A DNA stretch of 64,000 nucleotides, taken from assembly GCA_024362935.1 (NCBI GenBank), contig JANCRA010000014.1, positions 5,537,001 through 5,601,000 on the forward strand. The letters run 5' to 3'. Under the pieces are notes generated by a model. That model ran no database searches. It saw only the letters and a list, made by a program, of their open reading frames with translations, and had not been told where the DNA came from. Positions within the stretch are counted from its first letter, which is position 1. Every line of letters starts with the position of its first letter. The DNA is from Setophaga petechia. Lineage: Eukaryota > Chordata > Aves > Passeriformes > Parulidae. A program made the position numbers and the translations under genes. Below are positions 52,601 to 64,000 of the stretch, one piece after another.

Positions 52601-55600
52601 GTCATCCTTCGGTTTCCAAGGGGCTTCTCACCCACTAGAGTTTGCTTTTTGGTTCAGGGATTTTGATGAATTAGGGCCTAATAGCTGGGTGGAGCAGAGG
52701 GATTATTTTAGTAGTGATGAGTGAAGGTAGGGAAGCTCCTGAAACTGAAAGGAACGGCAGGCATTCCTGGCTAAGCCACTTAACTGATTAAAATGACCCA
52801 GTGATTCATTTAAATAAGAGTTTACTTGCTCAGGCTTGAAGTGCCTGGTAATAGTTGATCTTGACTATTTGTTTAATCTAATGTAAGTGACTTTTAGTGT
52901 TAGAACAAACAGCTGGTTTTACACCTGAAAGACTGTTGTTTAAAATAAGTTGAAATTCCATCTCATAACTTTCCTTCTTATGCATTGCAGTCCTTGGCTA
53001 GAGAAGACTTGGATGTTTCTTCTGCTTTAATAAAATGCAGAGTTGGTGGCAGGGAATAAAGGGAAATTGTGGTGTATAGGAGTGGGACCACTTGTTCTGT
53101 GCTGAAGGAGGAGAGTGCCCTGGCACCTTGGATCCTATGAGAGGTTTGTGTTCACAGCCTCTTGTGATGGTCCCAGGACATACTCTGCTGTTCAATTAAG
53201 AGCAACAACTTCTGCATTCATGCAGCAGGTGAAGATGTTCAAGGAGAAGAAGTCTTCTGGGAATTATTAAATGTGAAGCCACCACTTGGACCAGGAGAGT
53301 TAAGCAGTTGGGCAGTGCTGGTCTGGTCCCAGAGATGTCAGTGATCCACACTGCAAATCCTGCTCCTTACAGTATCTTCTGTTCCAAACATTCCCTGAGC
53401 TGTACAAATGAAAGGATCTTCCAAATCATTGACTGGAGAGCCTCTCTCATCTTTACCTCTTATAATGTGCAGCTTGGCAGCCTTGCTTTTATCACTAAAG
53501 CCTCTTAAATGAGTCACTGGTGCTGTATGGCCGTGTGTTTCAGTGGCTTACAAATCCTGCAGAACCCACGAGAGCAGCTTTGGAGTGGTAGCTACCTGGC
53601 AGCATAAATCTCTCAGACATTAGCTAAAATCCAGTCCAGACAGAGTGGTGAATTCCAGATGCTCAAGTGCACCTTGGCATGGATGTATTGTGCACATGGA
53701 AATAGGGCTGTGCTCCCAAGAATCCTGGTTTTCTCAGCTCATATGGGCTACACCTGGACTCTGTTGATAGTGCAGCCATGAAGGTTCACAGGAACAAATC
53801 TCAGCTGTCACTTTGCTGTTTGTTCCTGGAAATGTGTGAGGGGTACTTTTGTTTCTTATGTTGGGAAACCTAAGTGTTCCCCCAGGAATTAATCTGTCAC
53901 ATGAACAATCAGTTGTTTGGTTATTTTTAAAATTTCTTTTAACATCAATAGAAAAAAAGCAGAATGTTTTTCAAGATTTGATTTGACTGTCTGAAACCAA
54001 GCTAAATATTAGAAATAGAGTAAAATTTGAAGTACTGCCTTAAAATTTAAATTAAGGAGCTGGAGATCCTCAGACATCTGTTCTTCCTTATTCAGGTCGC
54101 TGGGCAAAGGGTTGTCCAACACTGTTACTTTTGCCCTGTCTGGTCAAAGAAATGCTCATTTTTCCTATTTTTTCATCCTACAATTGTTGGTTTTCTAGTG
54201 TGGAATCTATGACGTTAAAACTGGTAGGATAGTTCTGGCACTTTTCATAATCATTTGTACTCAGATGATGAATTAAAAGTGGCTTCTGATTTGGTCTGTG
54301 CCTGTTGCACACTGTCAGCAGCTCAGGGGCTGTAACTGGAAATGCCATTTCTATCTGTTGAACAACACAGCACTTCCATATCCCATATCCACGAGGGCCA
54401 GGCTTCAGCATGAAGCCATGAGAGCATTTAACTCCTTTTGATACTAAAATCTTACTTATATTAATGATTGAATAAATATCTTGTATGTGGATTATGGTTT
54501 GTGCTTGTCCAAAGTGGTAATTTCCCCTAGAAGTAAAAGTTGCTGCTATCCATGATCACTTAAAGAGTTGACCATCAGTTTGACCATCAGATCAGCAAAT
54601 CTTCTGTGGGCCTGATTGTGATCTTGCCCAAATCTGTCACATATAACCTTTATTATGATATATAACACTGTTGTTACTCCTGCTCATCCCAGGAGAAGTG
54701 AGAGGAGGATATGTCCTGCTGCTGTGGCGACTACCTGAGACATGAGCATGATGTATTTTCTAGGAATATTTCACTCTTTTGAAAAATGGCTTAAATTTCA
54801 TATTCTGAACTGTTTTGGGATCAGAACGAACCTGTGTGCATTTTGCTGCCTAAGACACTCCTTTCCATACTCATCTTTAGTTTCCTGTATGACATTTCAA
54901 GCTTTTGAGCAATCTTGATTTCAGTAAAATTGAGCATTGCCTTTATCACTTTGAGTCTTACTTATTAACTTCTTCATCCTGCATTCACTGATGACAAGCA
55001 GGGCTCCCACTGACTTTCATGGTGCAGAGTAAAGACCTTATCTATGGCTGGAGTAATCAAATTTAGTTTTCTTTTCAGGTACGTGCATGTCTTTGATTCT
55101 CAGGTTATCAGTTATGAGAAATTTCAAAATCTCTCTTAATCAGGATTAGTACAGCTAGGGACATATTTGCCAAGGTTCTGTTTTGAAGCACGTTTGCCAG
55201 TATGGGTGAAGGCAAGGTTTAATCTCCTTGGTAGTGTGTGACTTCCATGGAAAATGCTATGGATAACAAATATATATGGGTTGTAGTGATACTGATCTCT
55301 TATGAATCATTAGTGTGTCCCACCCGCTTATTTTATTTAAACCATTGAAGATTAATAAGAGTTGTGGCTTTTAGTGCAATCATTGTGGACTGCACTGGGG
55401 CTAAAATTCTGGTGGCAAAATTCCTGAGCTAACTTCTTTCCACTCTCAAGTTAAATTTTAAAAACCATTATGATGATTAATCCTGGCTAATTATTGTTGT
55501 CATGAACACTAAACCAAATGTGGGGCCTCCAGACTGTCTCATGTCATCCTGCCTCATTGATTATTTTATTCCCTCCTTGAAACATGTTCTGGGAAGAGTA

Positions 55601-58600
55601 GCAGACTATAGTCTTCATGACATGTCCTCAAGTGCTCTGGGAGTTAAACATCAATTTCTATTTACATTTAATGAGCAAAAAAATTAAAACAAAAGGTCCA
55701 AAAACCAGAATAAACATAATCATCTAGGATTCCAAAGTCTGGACCCCATGGTGCTTGTGGCTTACATAGTTTGTGGCTTGTAGCACATATGGGGGAGGAA
55801 AACAGCTGAAACATTTCTATTGGAATTAAATACCAGTATAGCCAGATGGAACGTGCACTGCAGCACATTTCTTTCACCTTTCTGGGCTCAACTGGTGTAG
55901 CCCATGTTCATCCTTCTGCTCTCAGTTATAATTCTATGTAAAGAGTTCTGGGCGAGGCCCAGGTTGAACTCTGAGTTTTCTGTTGCTGCCTTGGTCAATG
56001 AGATGATGCTGCGGTGGAGAATGAGCTGTTCCTTCAGCAGCAGAGATGTGAGAACAAATAAGGTTTCCTGTAATGCAGTCATTATCCTAATGGACTAATT
56101 CTCTGTAGTGACTTGAGACAATTTTCTTTTCTCATTTCTCGCCTTTTTTTTTTTTCTGGATGCCTTTTGACCCTTCCTCTGTAATTCTCAGGACATTTTA
56201 TGTGTTTGCAGTCAGACATTGCTTCTGCTCCTACTCAGGTCACTCCATTTCTTGGATCACCAGTGCTGTGGATAGTTGGCTCAGGAACATGATCCCCTAC
56301 AGCTTCACAGCACTGCTGACACATATGCCTGAGAGTTTTGCTACAAATAAAGTTGATTTAAAAATTCAGGAGGGAAGGTGGTGATGCACCATTCCCCTGC
56401 TGTGTCTGGAGCAGGTTGTCCATTCTTGAGAGAGCCTTGTGGCTGCAGGAGAGCTGCATCTGCTGTGGGTGTTGGTGTAATCACAAGGGCTAAAATTGCA
56501 TATTAGGTGGTGGAATTTGATCCGCAACGTGCAGGGGCAGATTGTAAATGTGGCACACTGAGGAGTACACCTGTCAGATTTGCATGTCAATATTCCATTG
56601 CTTGGGAAATGTGTAGGACATGGATTGAAATAGAGCCTTGGGGAAACTGCAGTTTTGTCCAAAGAAATGAAGAGATATTAATTTCATATAATTGCACACA
56701 TCTTTAGGAGGTGCAGCTCTGGAACAGGATCCAGTGTTTTCTTTGTCAGTAATGGCAAATCAATCACAGTGCACAAACTTGAATTTCAGCTGGTAGATCC
56801 AGTCCCCATTGCACCTGTGCTGTTCCTTCAGCCCTCTAATTAGAATACTGCACACTAAGTTTATGGTTTTTAAAGACAAACATGAAACATGGGGCACTTA
56901 AGAAAAAAAATTCAAGTATGAAAGTTCAGTTTATATTAATAATTTGTATGCATATGCTCTCCAAATTGAACATTTCCATGTCCTCTGGGACCCCTGTAAA
57001 TTAGGCAAACAGCAGAGGTATATACTGCTAGTCTTCCATAGAAAAAATGGGTGGAAATCCAACTCTGGTTACTTAACAGGGTGGCTGGTACAGCAGGGCA
57101 TCTTTATTAGGCATCTTTATTAGTTTGCTACTAATAGGAGCAGTAATGGGAACCAGGTCAGAAAAAAGCATTTCTTTGACTAAGCAAAAGAGGTAACCTC
57201 AACTTTAATATATGGATTATTATAGTGAAGCTGTTAGCTATCTGTCATCAACCAAATAGCTATTTAGCTGATCAGAGAAAAATAATTAAATCATCATGGT
57301 GTGAAAACATATGAAAAAAATTATGCCTAAAACCTAAAATGTTTTCCTCTAGACAGCAAACATTAGGCAGGTAGTCTTTGGGAAGACTAAATTGTTTTCT
57401 ACATTGTTTTCATGAGAAAGTTGTTACCAATTCTTGCTACTCAGCTTTTTCATGGTTAGAACACTTTCCTCCAGACTGAGAGGCACATCCTTGAAGTGGA
57501 GTCTGTGGCTAAAAACCTGACATTTCCCTTCAACCCTCACTACAGTGCTGGTGGCCATTTGCAGAGGTTTGGATCCTACCACAGGCCCTTCCTGGGCCCA
57601 GGATCTTGACTAGTCAGTGTTCAAACCACATTATTTCACCCCAGGGTGGTACCAGGTAGCCCTGAGTGTCTGTGTGGAGAGCTCCTGAATTGCCTGCCTT
57701 CTTCCTCTCATTCCCATGAGCAGCAAAGCCCTGTGAGAGAGGGTCTGTGTGAGGAAGAGGAGGAGGAACCAGGCACACGGCTTCAAGAAATGAGTCTGCT
57801 GCCTTGCAGGGTGTTACCTGTTGCTGCTTAGTAAGTGTTTGTTTCTTTTCAACGCTAATCTCTCTCAAAATATTTAACTGCAAAACCTTGGAGGCTTCCA
57901 GAACAGAGAGAAACTGGCAGAGCCAGCTCCGGGCAGGCTTTGCAGCTGCCCTTTCCTGGGAAGGGGGTGCATGGGAAACGCCTGCTTTTGGGAAGATGTG
58001 CAAGAGGATATTACTTCATTTCTCTCTGGAACGACTCCTCCTGAATTCAGTCCATTCCAGCTCCATGTGCTGCAGTCTCAAGGGAAGGATCAAGCCCTAT
58101 AAGTTACTCTTTATTTTTTGCAGTGCTTTTCTTTGCTCACCCAGGGTTATGGGGCCTTGCTCTGGGTTCTCACTTGGGCTGGTGCATCTTGTCAAACCCA
58201 AAGTGAAAGCAGGAACAGAGGACCTACCCAGTTCCCAGTCTGACCCTGCCCATTCCTCCCTTCAGCCCCTCTTGCCCAGCACTGAAACCTGAAGCCATTT
58301 GATCATCTCCTCCCTCACCCTTTGTCCTCCAGCATCCCCCAAAGTGCTGAGCCCTGCAGCAGTTCTGTCCTTCCTGCTGCCCCCTCTGCACAGCCCAGCC
58401 TCCTCCACCACCAGCTTCATCTTCTCTCCTCTTCCCCTCCTACGTCTTCTCATGTAATGACTTCAAAACCCTTCTCCTGCCTGATTCCTGCCTCTGGCTG
58501 TCGTCTCACCACCTCCTCTGCCTCCACATCTTTATGGATGATTCAACTGTATTTCAGTCCCATGATCAAGCAAAATGGATGGATGGGGGCGCAGAGGAGC

Positions 58601-59877
58601 CCGTGACGTGGCTTTGCTCTAATCTTAGGTTTTCCTTGTCTTTGCTCCTTTGTTTGTGGTTACCCCTTACTGTGCTCCTGCGATTTCTAACACAGATGAT
58701 AAATTAGGACAGTGGGGACTGTAAAAGATAAGGTAATAACAGAAATGAAATACCAGGCCAGGATTTTAGCTGGAGTAAATCAGCTGCTGATCTAAACCAG
58801 CTGGGGATTTGGCCCATGCTAAAATGAAACTATAGGATACGAAGAATCCATATAATTATTCCCCAAAGAACACTTCTGTCATGGTGCCAGACTGATGTTT
58901 CTATTCTTGTTTTTAAAATGATGTATTTTAGAAAGTGATTGTCTCACTATTGCCCACCTGTGGTCACAATATTGGTTCTTTCAAAAGTGAACATGCCAAG
59001 TCCTTCAGGCACTCAGCAGTGACTCTTGAAATGGCTCCCTTCAGCACCTGGAGTTTCTCTTAAAACCTGCTAATTCCAAAAAGAAACAAGGCCCACGTTC
59101 CTTTCCCTGCCTGGGTCTCGGCAGCGACAGAACGCTGCACCTCGGAGTCTCACGGTCCAATTCTGCCTGAAATTCCAGATTGTGCTGTTGAGTTATTCAC
59201 CTTCCTGCAAGCCCCCTTCAGTGGTGAACTGTTAAACCCACCCCTCTGCCAGGAAGGGCTTCAGTGGAGGTTGTGTGTGTTGGGGTCTGAGCCAGTGGGA
59301 CGGGGTCCCCTGTGCCCGGCCCATGTCTGGGTGCTGTGCTGGGAAGATTTGTGGGTTTGGTTTGGGTGGTGTGTCTGTGTGCACCCAGCACAGAACATTC
59401 AATAAAGGACTCCTCTGTTTCTTTTAAAATTTGGTGCGAGGCAGGTTGCTCCCTTCCTTTTTTAGGAAAGATGGCATTGACCATTATATCCAATTTCAGC
59501 CATTTTTTTTTCTCAGCTCCAGTTTATTTGTGTGTTTGCTACCTTGCATGACCAGGAGTGAACCTGAAATCTTGAACTCCAGAGTGCTATGAGATCTGGG
59601 CTTTCCAGAAGGCAGTCTGAGGTCTCCTATTGCTTGTGATCTCTATCAAAATGTAAACCAAGGAGATGGTCCCTACCAATCATTAACAGCGAGGCTGGCA
59701 CAAAGGGCTAAGTCGAGTAATCATACTAAAAAAAATAAATTAATAACTCTCACTGTAGTCTTAGTTCAGCCTCACCAGCCATGACATGTCCTTTCTTGAA
59801 CACAGCAATGAAAATAGACCCAAGTACTGAAGGAGAGAAAAAAAAAAGAAATAAAAGAAAACCCAATTTGTTCCCTA

Positions 59878-59898
59878 TTAAGCTTCTGAAAAGCTTAA
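59878..59898. repeat. Short perfect inverted repeat
   Basis: TTAAGCTT (59878-59885) and AAGCTTAA (59891-59898) are separated by five bases. It has no following T-run in either direction that would suggest any regulatory role, and chance is likely. Confidence 0.85.
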
Positions 59899-61309
59899 AC
59901 CCATTTCTATTCCAGTTAGTAGCTAAGTGAAAATGTAACTGCTTTATATATTTCACTAGAATTAAACTTAAACCTACAGAATTAGGTTTATTAATTTCTG
60001 TCAGTGCTCAATGGGGAAATAAGAGTGCCCATTCATTAAGGATACACAATTACTGCAGACAAAAATGAAGCACAGTGCTATTAACCATAATAAAAATGTT
60101 GAACACTGTGGAAATTTTCATTAAATAGAATCTATTCCTTATATGACTCTACTTAATCCTTTCTGTCTTTTTCCCCCCTTTGTGTTCTCCAACTAATTTT
60201 ATTTTATTACTTAGCTCTTATGTATGTTTCTTAATGTAATTATGATTAAATATTTTTAGTAGTAAACACTATTATTTCATAAAAAAAAAAAATCTGTCCC
60301 CACACTTACTTCAGCAAAAAGTGGTCTTTGGAAAACTATACAAGCATTAAGTAGTTTCATTATTATTATAGCTCATGAAGATAAAAAGAAACTTACAGAA
60401 AATAAAAGAGAAAACTGTATCAGCCATCCACTAAAGTAGAGTTGACTTTGTGAAGGAAATCCTTAGGTGGAGCACCCAGGTGGACCAGAATAAATCCATT
60501 GAAATCAACTGAAATCAGGGTGGTAATTATGACTGAAAAAGAAATTAAGTAGTGAATAAATACAGAATATGCTTAGGCTTTGCTAAAAGCATTTAAGCCA
60601 AAATAATTATTTATAACAAATATATTTTCAGATTTTCATTATCTTCACATAACACTTTGAGGAATCACTGATCCCTCATGTGGAATTCTTTGAAGGAAAC
60701 CGTATGTCATCTGAGGGACACAGCTTTAATTGCTTGAGAAGGATCATCAGTTACTAACTATGATATGGATTAGCTGATGACTTTAGCTCATGAAACTCTA
60801 TTGAAGCCAATGGGATTATGATCATTTCTAATAAAAAAAGACTTATCTTCATTGAGTTAAAAATGAATGTGACAGTGCCTGGTTGAGTGGGTGACCTGTA
60901 TTTCTTGCATAGAAGTAAATGAATAATAAATAACTATGCCCTGTTGATCAAAGATATTTATTTAACCTGAGGGCTACATTATTAAAGACCTCCTTAGGAA
61001 TGTCAGAGGAGATTTTGCTCATGTTCTTGTACTCCAGGGTCTTGGGCAGCTCTCAGACTGTCAGCTCAGGACCCTCAGCTCCTGCAGGTCTGTAGGTTTG
61101 GGGAGTAAGGTCACAGAGAGATTTGGATCCCCAGTGTTCCTGTAAGGCACAGGAGATGATGGATCTGAGGGCTCAGACTCAATTTTTGCTTAGGATGACA
61201 GGGATCATTCCCAGAACTCACTGAGCTGAGCACTGTCATTATTTGGGTTAGAACTTGCTTCAGAGCCGTGCTCCAAACTTTGAGGGGCTCCTCCCTTGAG
61301 TATTTGGAC

Positions 61310-61328
61310 TTTTTTTTTTTTTTTTTTT
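61310..61328. repeat. Poly-T run (19)
   Basis: An uninterrupted T19. Read on the minus strand it is an A-tail-like run, but no recognisable SINE, LINE or retrocopy sequence lies next to it. Confidence 0.9.
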
Positions 61329-62398
61329 GGTCTGGTATCATTTAAATGATAAGTCCTGATATAGCAAATTAAGAAGATAGACAGGAAACTAAGTGACTAC
61401 ACTGTAAATGAGCCATGTGGGGCAACTTAGCTCTCTCTGGACAGACACATGGACCTTCTGGGGAAAACCTGGGCTCTTTTGCTGGTGCTCACAGCTCCTG
61501 GTGAGGGACTGCAGCTGGCTCACTGTAGTTTTTGTTTGTGCTGCTCAGAGGATGCAGTCAAATGCGAGCATGAAAGATTTTTGACCAACCAAGTGCTTTG
61601 TAAGGACAAGTGACTCTTGTGCTCACAAGTAAGGTGGTCTGAATGTGGCCATTTGCACTTAGGAAGGGTTGTTTCAAAAGCCTTTTCAGAGTTGGTAACG
61701 TTGGTTATTTATAGATCTTTTTCTTGGATGACCTGATTGATGATATGCAGATGGTCAAGGGGGCATTAGATTATTCTAAAGCCTTATTGTGCCCAGGGCT
61801 GTTTGAAGTCTAGTTGCTTATTTCTCTCTATTAATAGCACCTTTCAGTTTGGGCCTTGGTTGCTGGCTTGGATGTTCTGACAGCATCTGTTTCTTTATCC
61901 CATCTCACCAGAGAGCTGAATAGGACACTTGTTAGACTTCCTGGCATTTAAGTACTGGAAAAGAAGGCACCCTGAGATAGAAAAGATGGGAAACCACCAT
62001 GTCTGTCCACCTCCACATTCACCAATAACACAGCACAAAACTTGATTTCCATGATTTCAGTATTGCTGCTGTAGGACTCATGTCCTCTGCAGTTCCAGCT
62101 CTGAACCAGAGAGAAATGGTCATGACCTTTCTAGTTCTTGGACTTAATAATGGAAGAAGTGAGGTGTGGAAACATGTAGATGGATTACAGCCAAAAGAGA
62201 CTGTTTTCTGAATAGACCTCAACTACTTAGTATTCAGTAAACAGCTTTAATACAGGACAGTAAAAACTGCCTATGTACTTATTACCTTGGTATGGTTAAC
62301 TAGGCAGAGTGTAACCACAGAAATATGAGTGCATTTCAGTAAACACACAAAATGGCTTCATTTTCAAAGTACAGTAGTTCCCTTAGGTATTCTAAAAT

Positions 62399-62556
62399 CT
62401 ATTCTTCTGTAGACAAATATTCATTTTCTTTCAGCATTAATTGTAGCATTGTTGCTGATAATGTTTCCTGCATTATACTCAGCTGCCTCATACTGTGGAT
62501 AAGAGAAATCAGATTGAGAGCAAGAACAGAAAATACTACGATTGCAGCTGCATCTC
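62399..62556 (-). other. Possible coding exon with a membrane helix, unidentified
   Basis: On the minus strand TTTCCCCAG ends at 62557, a usable but pyrimidine-poor 3' splice site. From 62556 a frame (phase 1 entry) runs about 52 codons to TAG at 62401-62399. It encodes DAAAIVVFSVLALNLISLI, a credible membrane-spanning helix, then an amphipathic Met/Leu/Glu-rich stretch (HSMRQLSIMQETLSATM... ending STEE). This composition is much more protein-like than other frames here. The same frame continues open for 20 more codons after the TAG. There is no in-frame ATG before the helix and an in-frame stop lies just upstream of the splice site, so an upstream exon would be needed. No AATAAA is seen shortly downstream. 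Family not recognised. Confidence 0.2.
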
Positions 62557-64000
62557 CTGGGGAAATTATTTGCCATTTCAAATGTCATTCAGCCTGATTC
62601 ATTATTAACGGGGAGTACAAGACACCTCCTGCTTGAAAACTGGTCTGCACAGAAACGGCAAGCTGATTTTATTGTTGCTGTCCTGATGATGTAACCTTAT
62701 CAAAATATGTGCAGGTTCTGTTTTGTCTCCACTCTAAGCATAACCTTTGGTATCCTGGGTAGTGGCTAAATTAATCCGCTCCCTCAGAACAATGCAATTT
62801 CCAACACAACAAACCCCTCCTGTTGTTAAAGAACATTTATCTGCTTTACTTTCATTTGCATTTTCCATAAATTGAGTAGCAGGAAGTGTGAAACACCTGA
62901 AGTTCAAAGTCTCTGGAATGCACAGATGTTGATTTTCATTATAGACTCCAAAGATTGGCTCCTAAGCAACACTGCAGAGATTTTTGTGTAACTTAACCAC
63001 CTTCCATTCGTGTGCTGGGACTCTGGGAACTCTCCAAAGAGCAATAGAACAGATTCCTGGAGGACTGGGAATGACTGGTGTGCCAGAGTGAGAATTGAAG
63101 TTATTGTCAAGTAACCTTTTGATTATCTGGTGGGATATTTCCTTAGTCTGATTGGGTTTCTTTTTAAAGATAAAGATAAAAAATACCAAAATGCTTTGGT
63201 TCTTTTGCTACACCTCTACCCAAAGATGTGTGAGTGTGTTGGTGACTCAGACTGGCACTTGCCCTTCTTTTTGGTATTTATAACTCACAGCAGTTTGTGC
63301 ACTCCGTGCTTCCTCAGCTTTGCTTGTGCTGCCTGCTCTGATTTTCTCCTCTGACATAAACTGAGGGATGCAACTGCCCCCACACACATCCACTGGGGTT
63401 GGACCTCTGGGGATTTCATGAGTTTTCCCTCCTGAAATGTTCACAAGCATCTTGTGACATCTCTGTCTGCACCCCTATTTGGGAAGCAGATCCATGCCTG
63501 GGTGAACCTATTTTATACTTTGTGTTGTGTAGAGCAGTCTTGGTATTGGGATTTATAAGGGTATAAATTTATAAAACTGGAGCTTTTCTTTTGTGCACAG
63601 CATGGAAAGATGAGTGTTTAACATGTGGGTTCATGTCCAAATAATAACATATGATGTTTTTTGCAAGAACCATCCAACACGGGTTTCACACAAAATTTGC
63701 TTCCCTTCAGCAAAGGGGAAACCCTGGTTTAAAATTCCAGTCCTCCCTTTGCCATCTACACCAACTCAATCAGCACACTCCAACTTGGCTAAAGGCATGC
63801 AAAGTTGTATATCATTGTTTAATGTTTACTGAGTGGAAAAATTGTCTTGTCATCCTGCAGCTTTGACTCTTTTTCTCTGTGGAAGGCGATATTCAAATTG
63901 AAGCATTTGGATTGCAGTTATATGGCAAATAAAGCAAGTCACCGGTGGCACTTATTTGTGTACCTCCATCTGAAGATTAAACTCTTTCAAATTGCCCAGC
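62557..64000. other. Unique non-coding DNA
   Basis: AT-rich DNA with no supported gene or mobile element. The last 130 bases (from about 63880) are repeat-free and carry a GCAAATAAAGCAAGTCACC string, continuing beyond the window edge. Confidence 0.65.

Larger units (their letters stand above)
48723..62398. other. Unique non-coding DNA
   Basis: No supported gene. Includes a 12-bp tandem duplication (54568-54590), a 13-bp tandem duplication GCATCTTTATTAG (57098-57123), a GC-richer pyrimidine-skewed segment (58200-58500) whose 162-codon frame at 57804-58292 has no recognisable domain, a CpG-bearing patch at 59090-59155, an 8-bp inverted repeat (59878-59898), an A12 run (near 60280) and a T19 run (61310-61328). 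The remainder is AT-rich DNA without recognised elements. Confidence 0.7.

Noticed and set aside
57804..58292. Longest open frame in the window (162 codons, plus)
   Set aside because: It lies in a GC-richer pyrimidine-skewed segment where stops are rare, is overlapped by frames on the other strand, and has no domain, codon pattern or splice context suggesting a real protein.
58200..58620. Possible CpG island or promoter
   Set aside because: GC-richer but with very few CpGs; the composition is CCT/CTC-rich, not CpG-rich.

Overview
The window reads as nuclear DNA of a songbird (passerine) and is essentially all non-coding: either a gene desert or the inside of very large introns. The vertebrate/bird call rests on four dated mobile elements. 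Two are CR1 LINE 3' ends in opposite orientations (about 2895-3122 on + and 16620-16702 on -), carrying the bird-type tail of short TTCTGTG/ATTCTATG-like units. Two are complete solo long terminal repeats of endogenous retroviruses, each with clean target-site duplications (31882-32467, 5-bp GAAAA; 48293-48716, 6-bp CAGTGA). I recall the second LTR family as common in passerine genomes, which narrows the call from bird to songbird. No bacterial-type gene layout, tRNA, rRNA, CRISPR array or operon is present. Open frames are short, overlapping and scattered on both strands, as expected by chance in AT-rich eukaryotic DNA.

Layout. 1-2894: unique AT-rich DNA with a short direct repeat (56-110) and a compound trinucleotide microsatellite (1701-1770). 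2895-3122: CR1. 3123-16619: unique DNA with an 18-bp perfect palindrome (5626-5643), a possible regulatory block near 6840-7090 and a 2 x 34-bp tandem duplication (9822-9889). 16620-16702: second CR1. 16703-31080: unique DNA with possible regulatory blocks at 19800-20330 and 26880-27150, a perfect T9C decamer array (22921-22950) and a possible terminal exon at 29143-29328. 31080-31660: the densest candidate enhancer, holding one CACGTG, three CAGCTG E-boxes and an HNF4-like site. 31882-32467: minus-strand solo LTR. 32468-48292: unique DNA with a diverged dispersed repeat pair (33027-33125 and 39136-39240), a 3 x 22-bp tandem repeat (35945-36010) and a candidate regulatory block containing a perfect 9-bp stem (45400-45730). 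48293-48716: plus-strand solo LTR. 48717-64000: unique DNA with a further candidate block near 52430-52600 and a possible membrane-helix-encoding exon on the minus strand (62399-62556).

No gene can be named with confidence. The two possible exons are the only stretches where splice signal, frame and composition line up, and both are weak. Calls of candidate regulatory blocks come from motif clustering and texture only; conservation could not be tested. No previously undescribed system is evident. The best leads are the 31.1-31.7 kb block, the dispersed repeat pair, the 45.5 kb stem-loop and the two possible exons.
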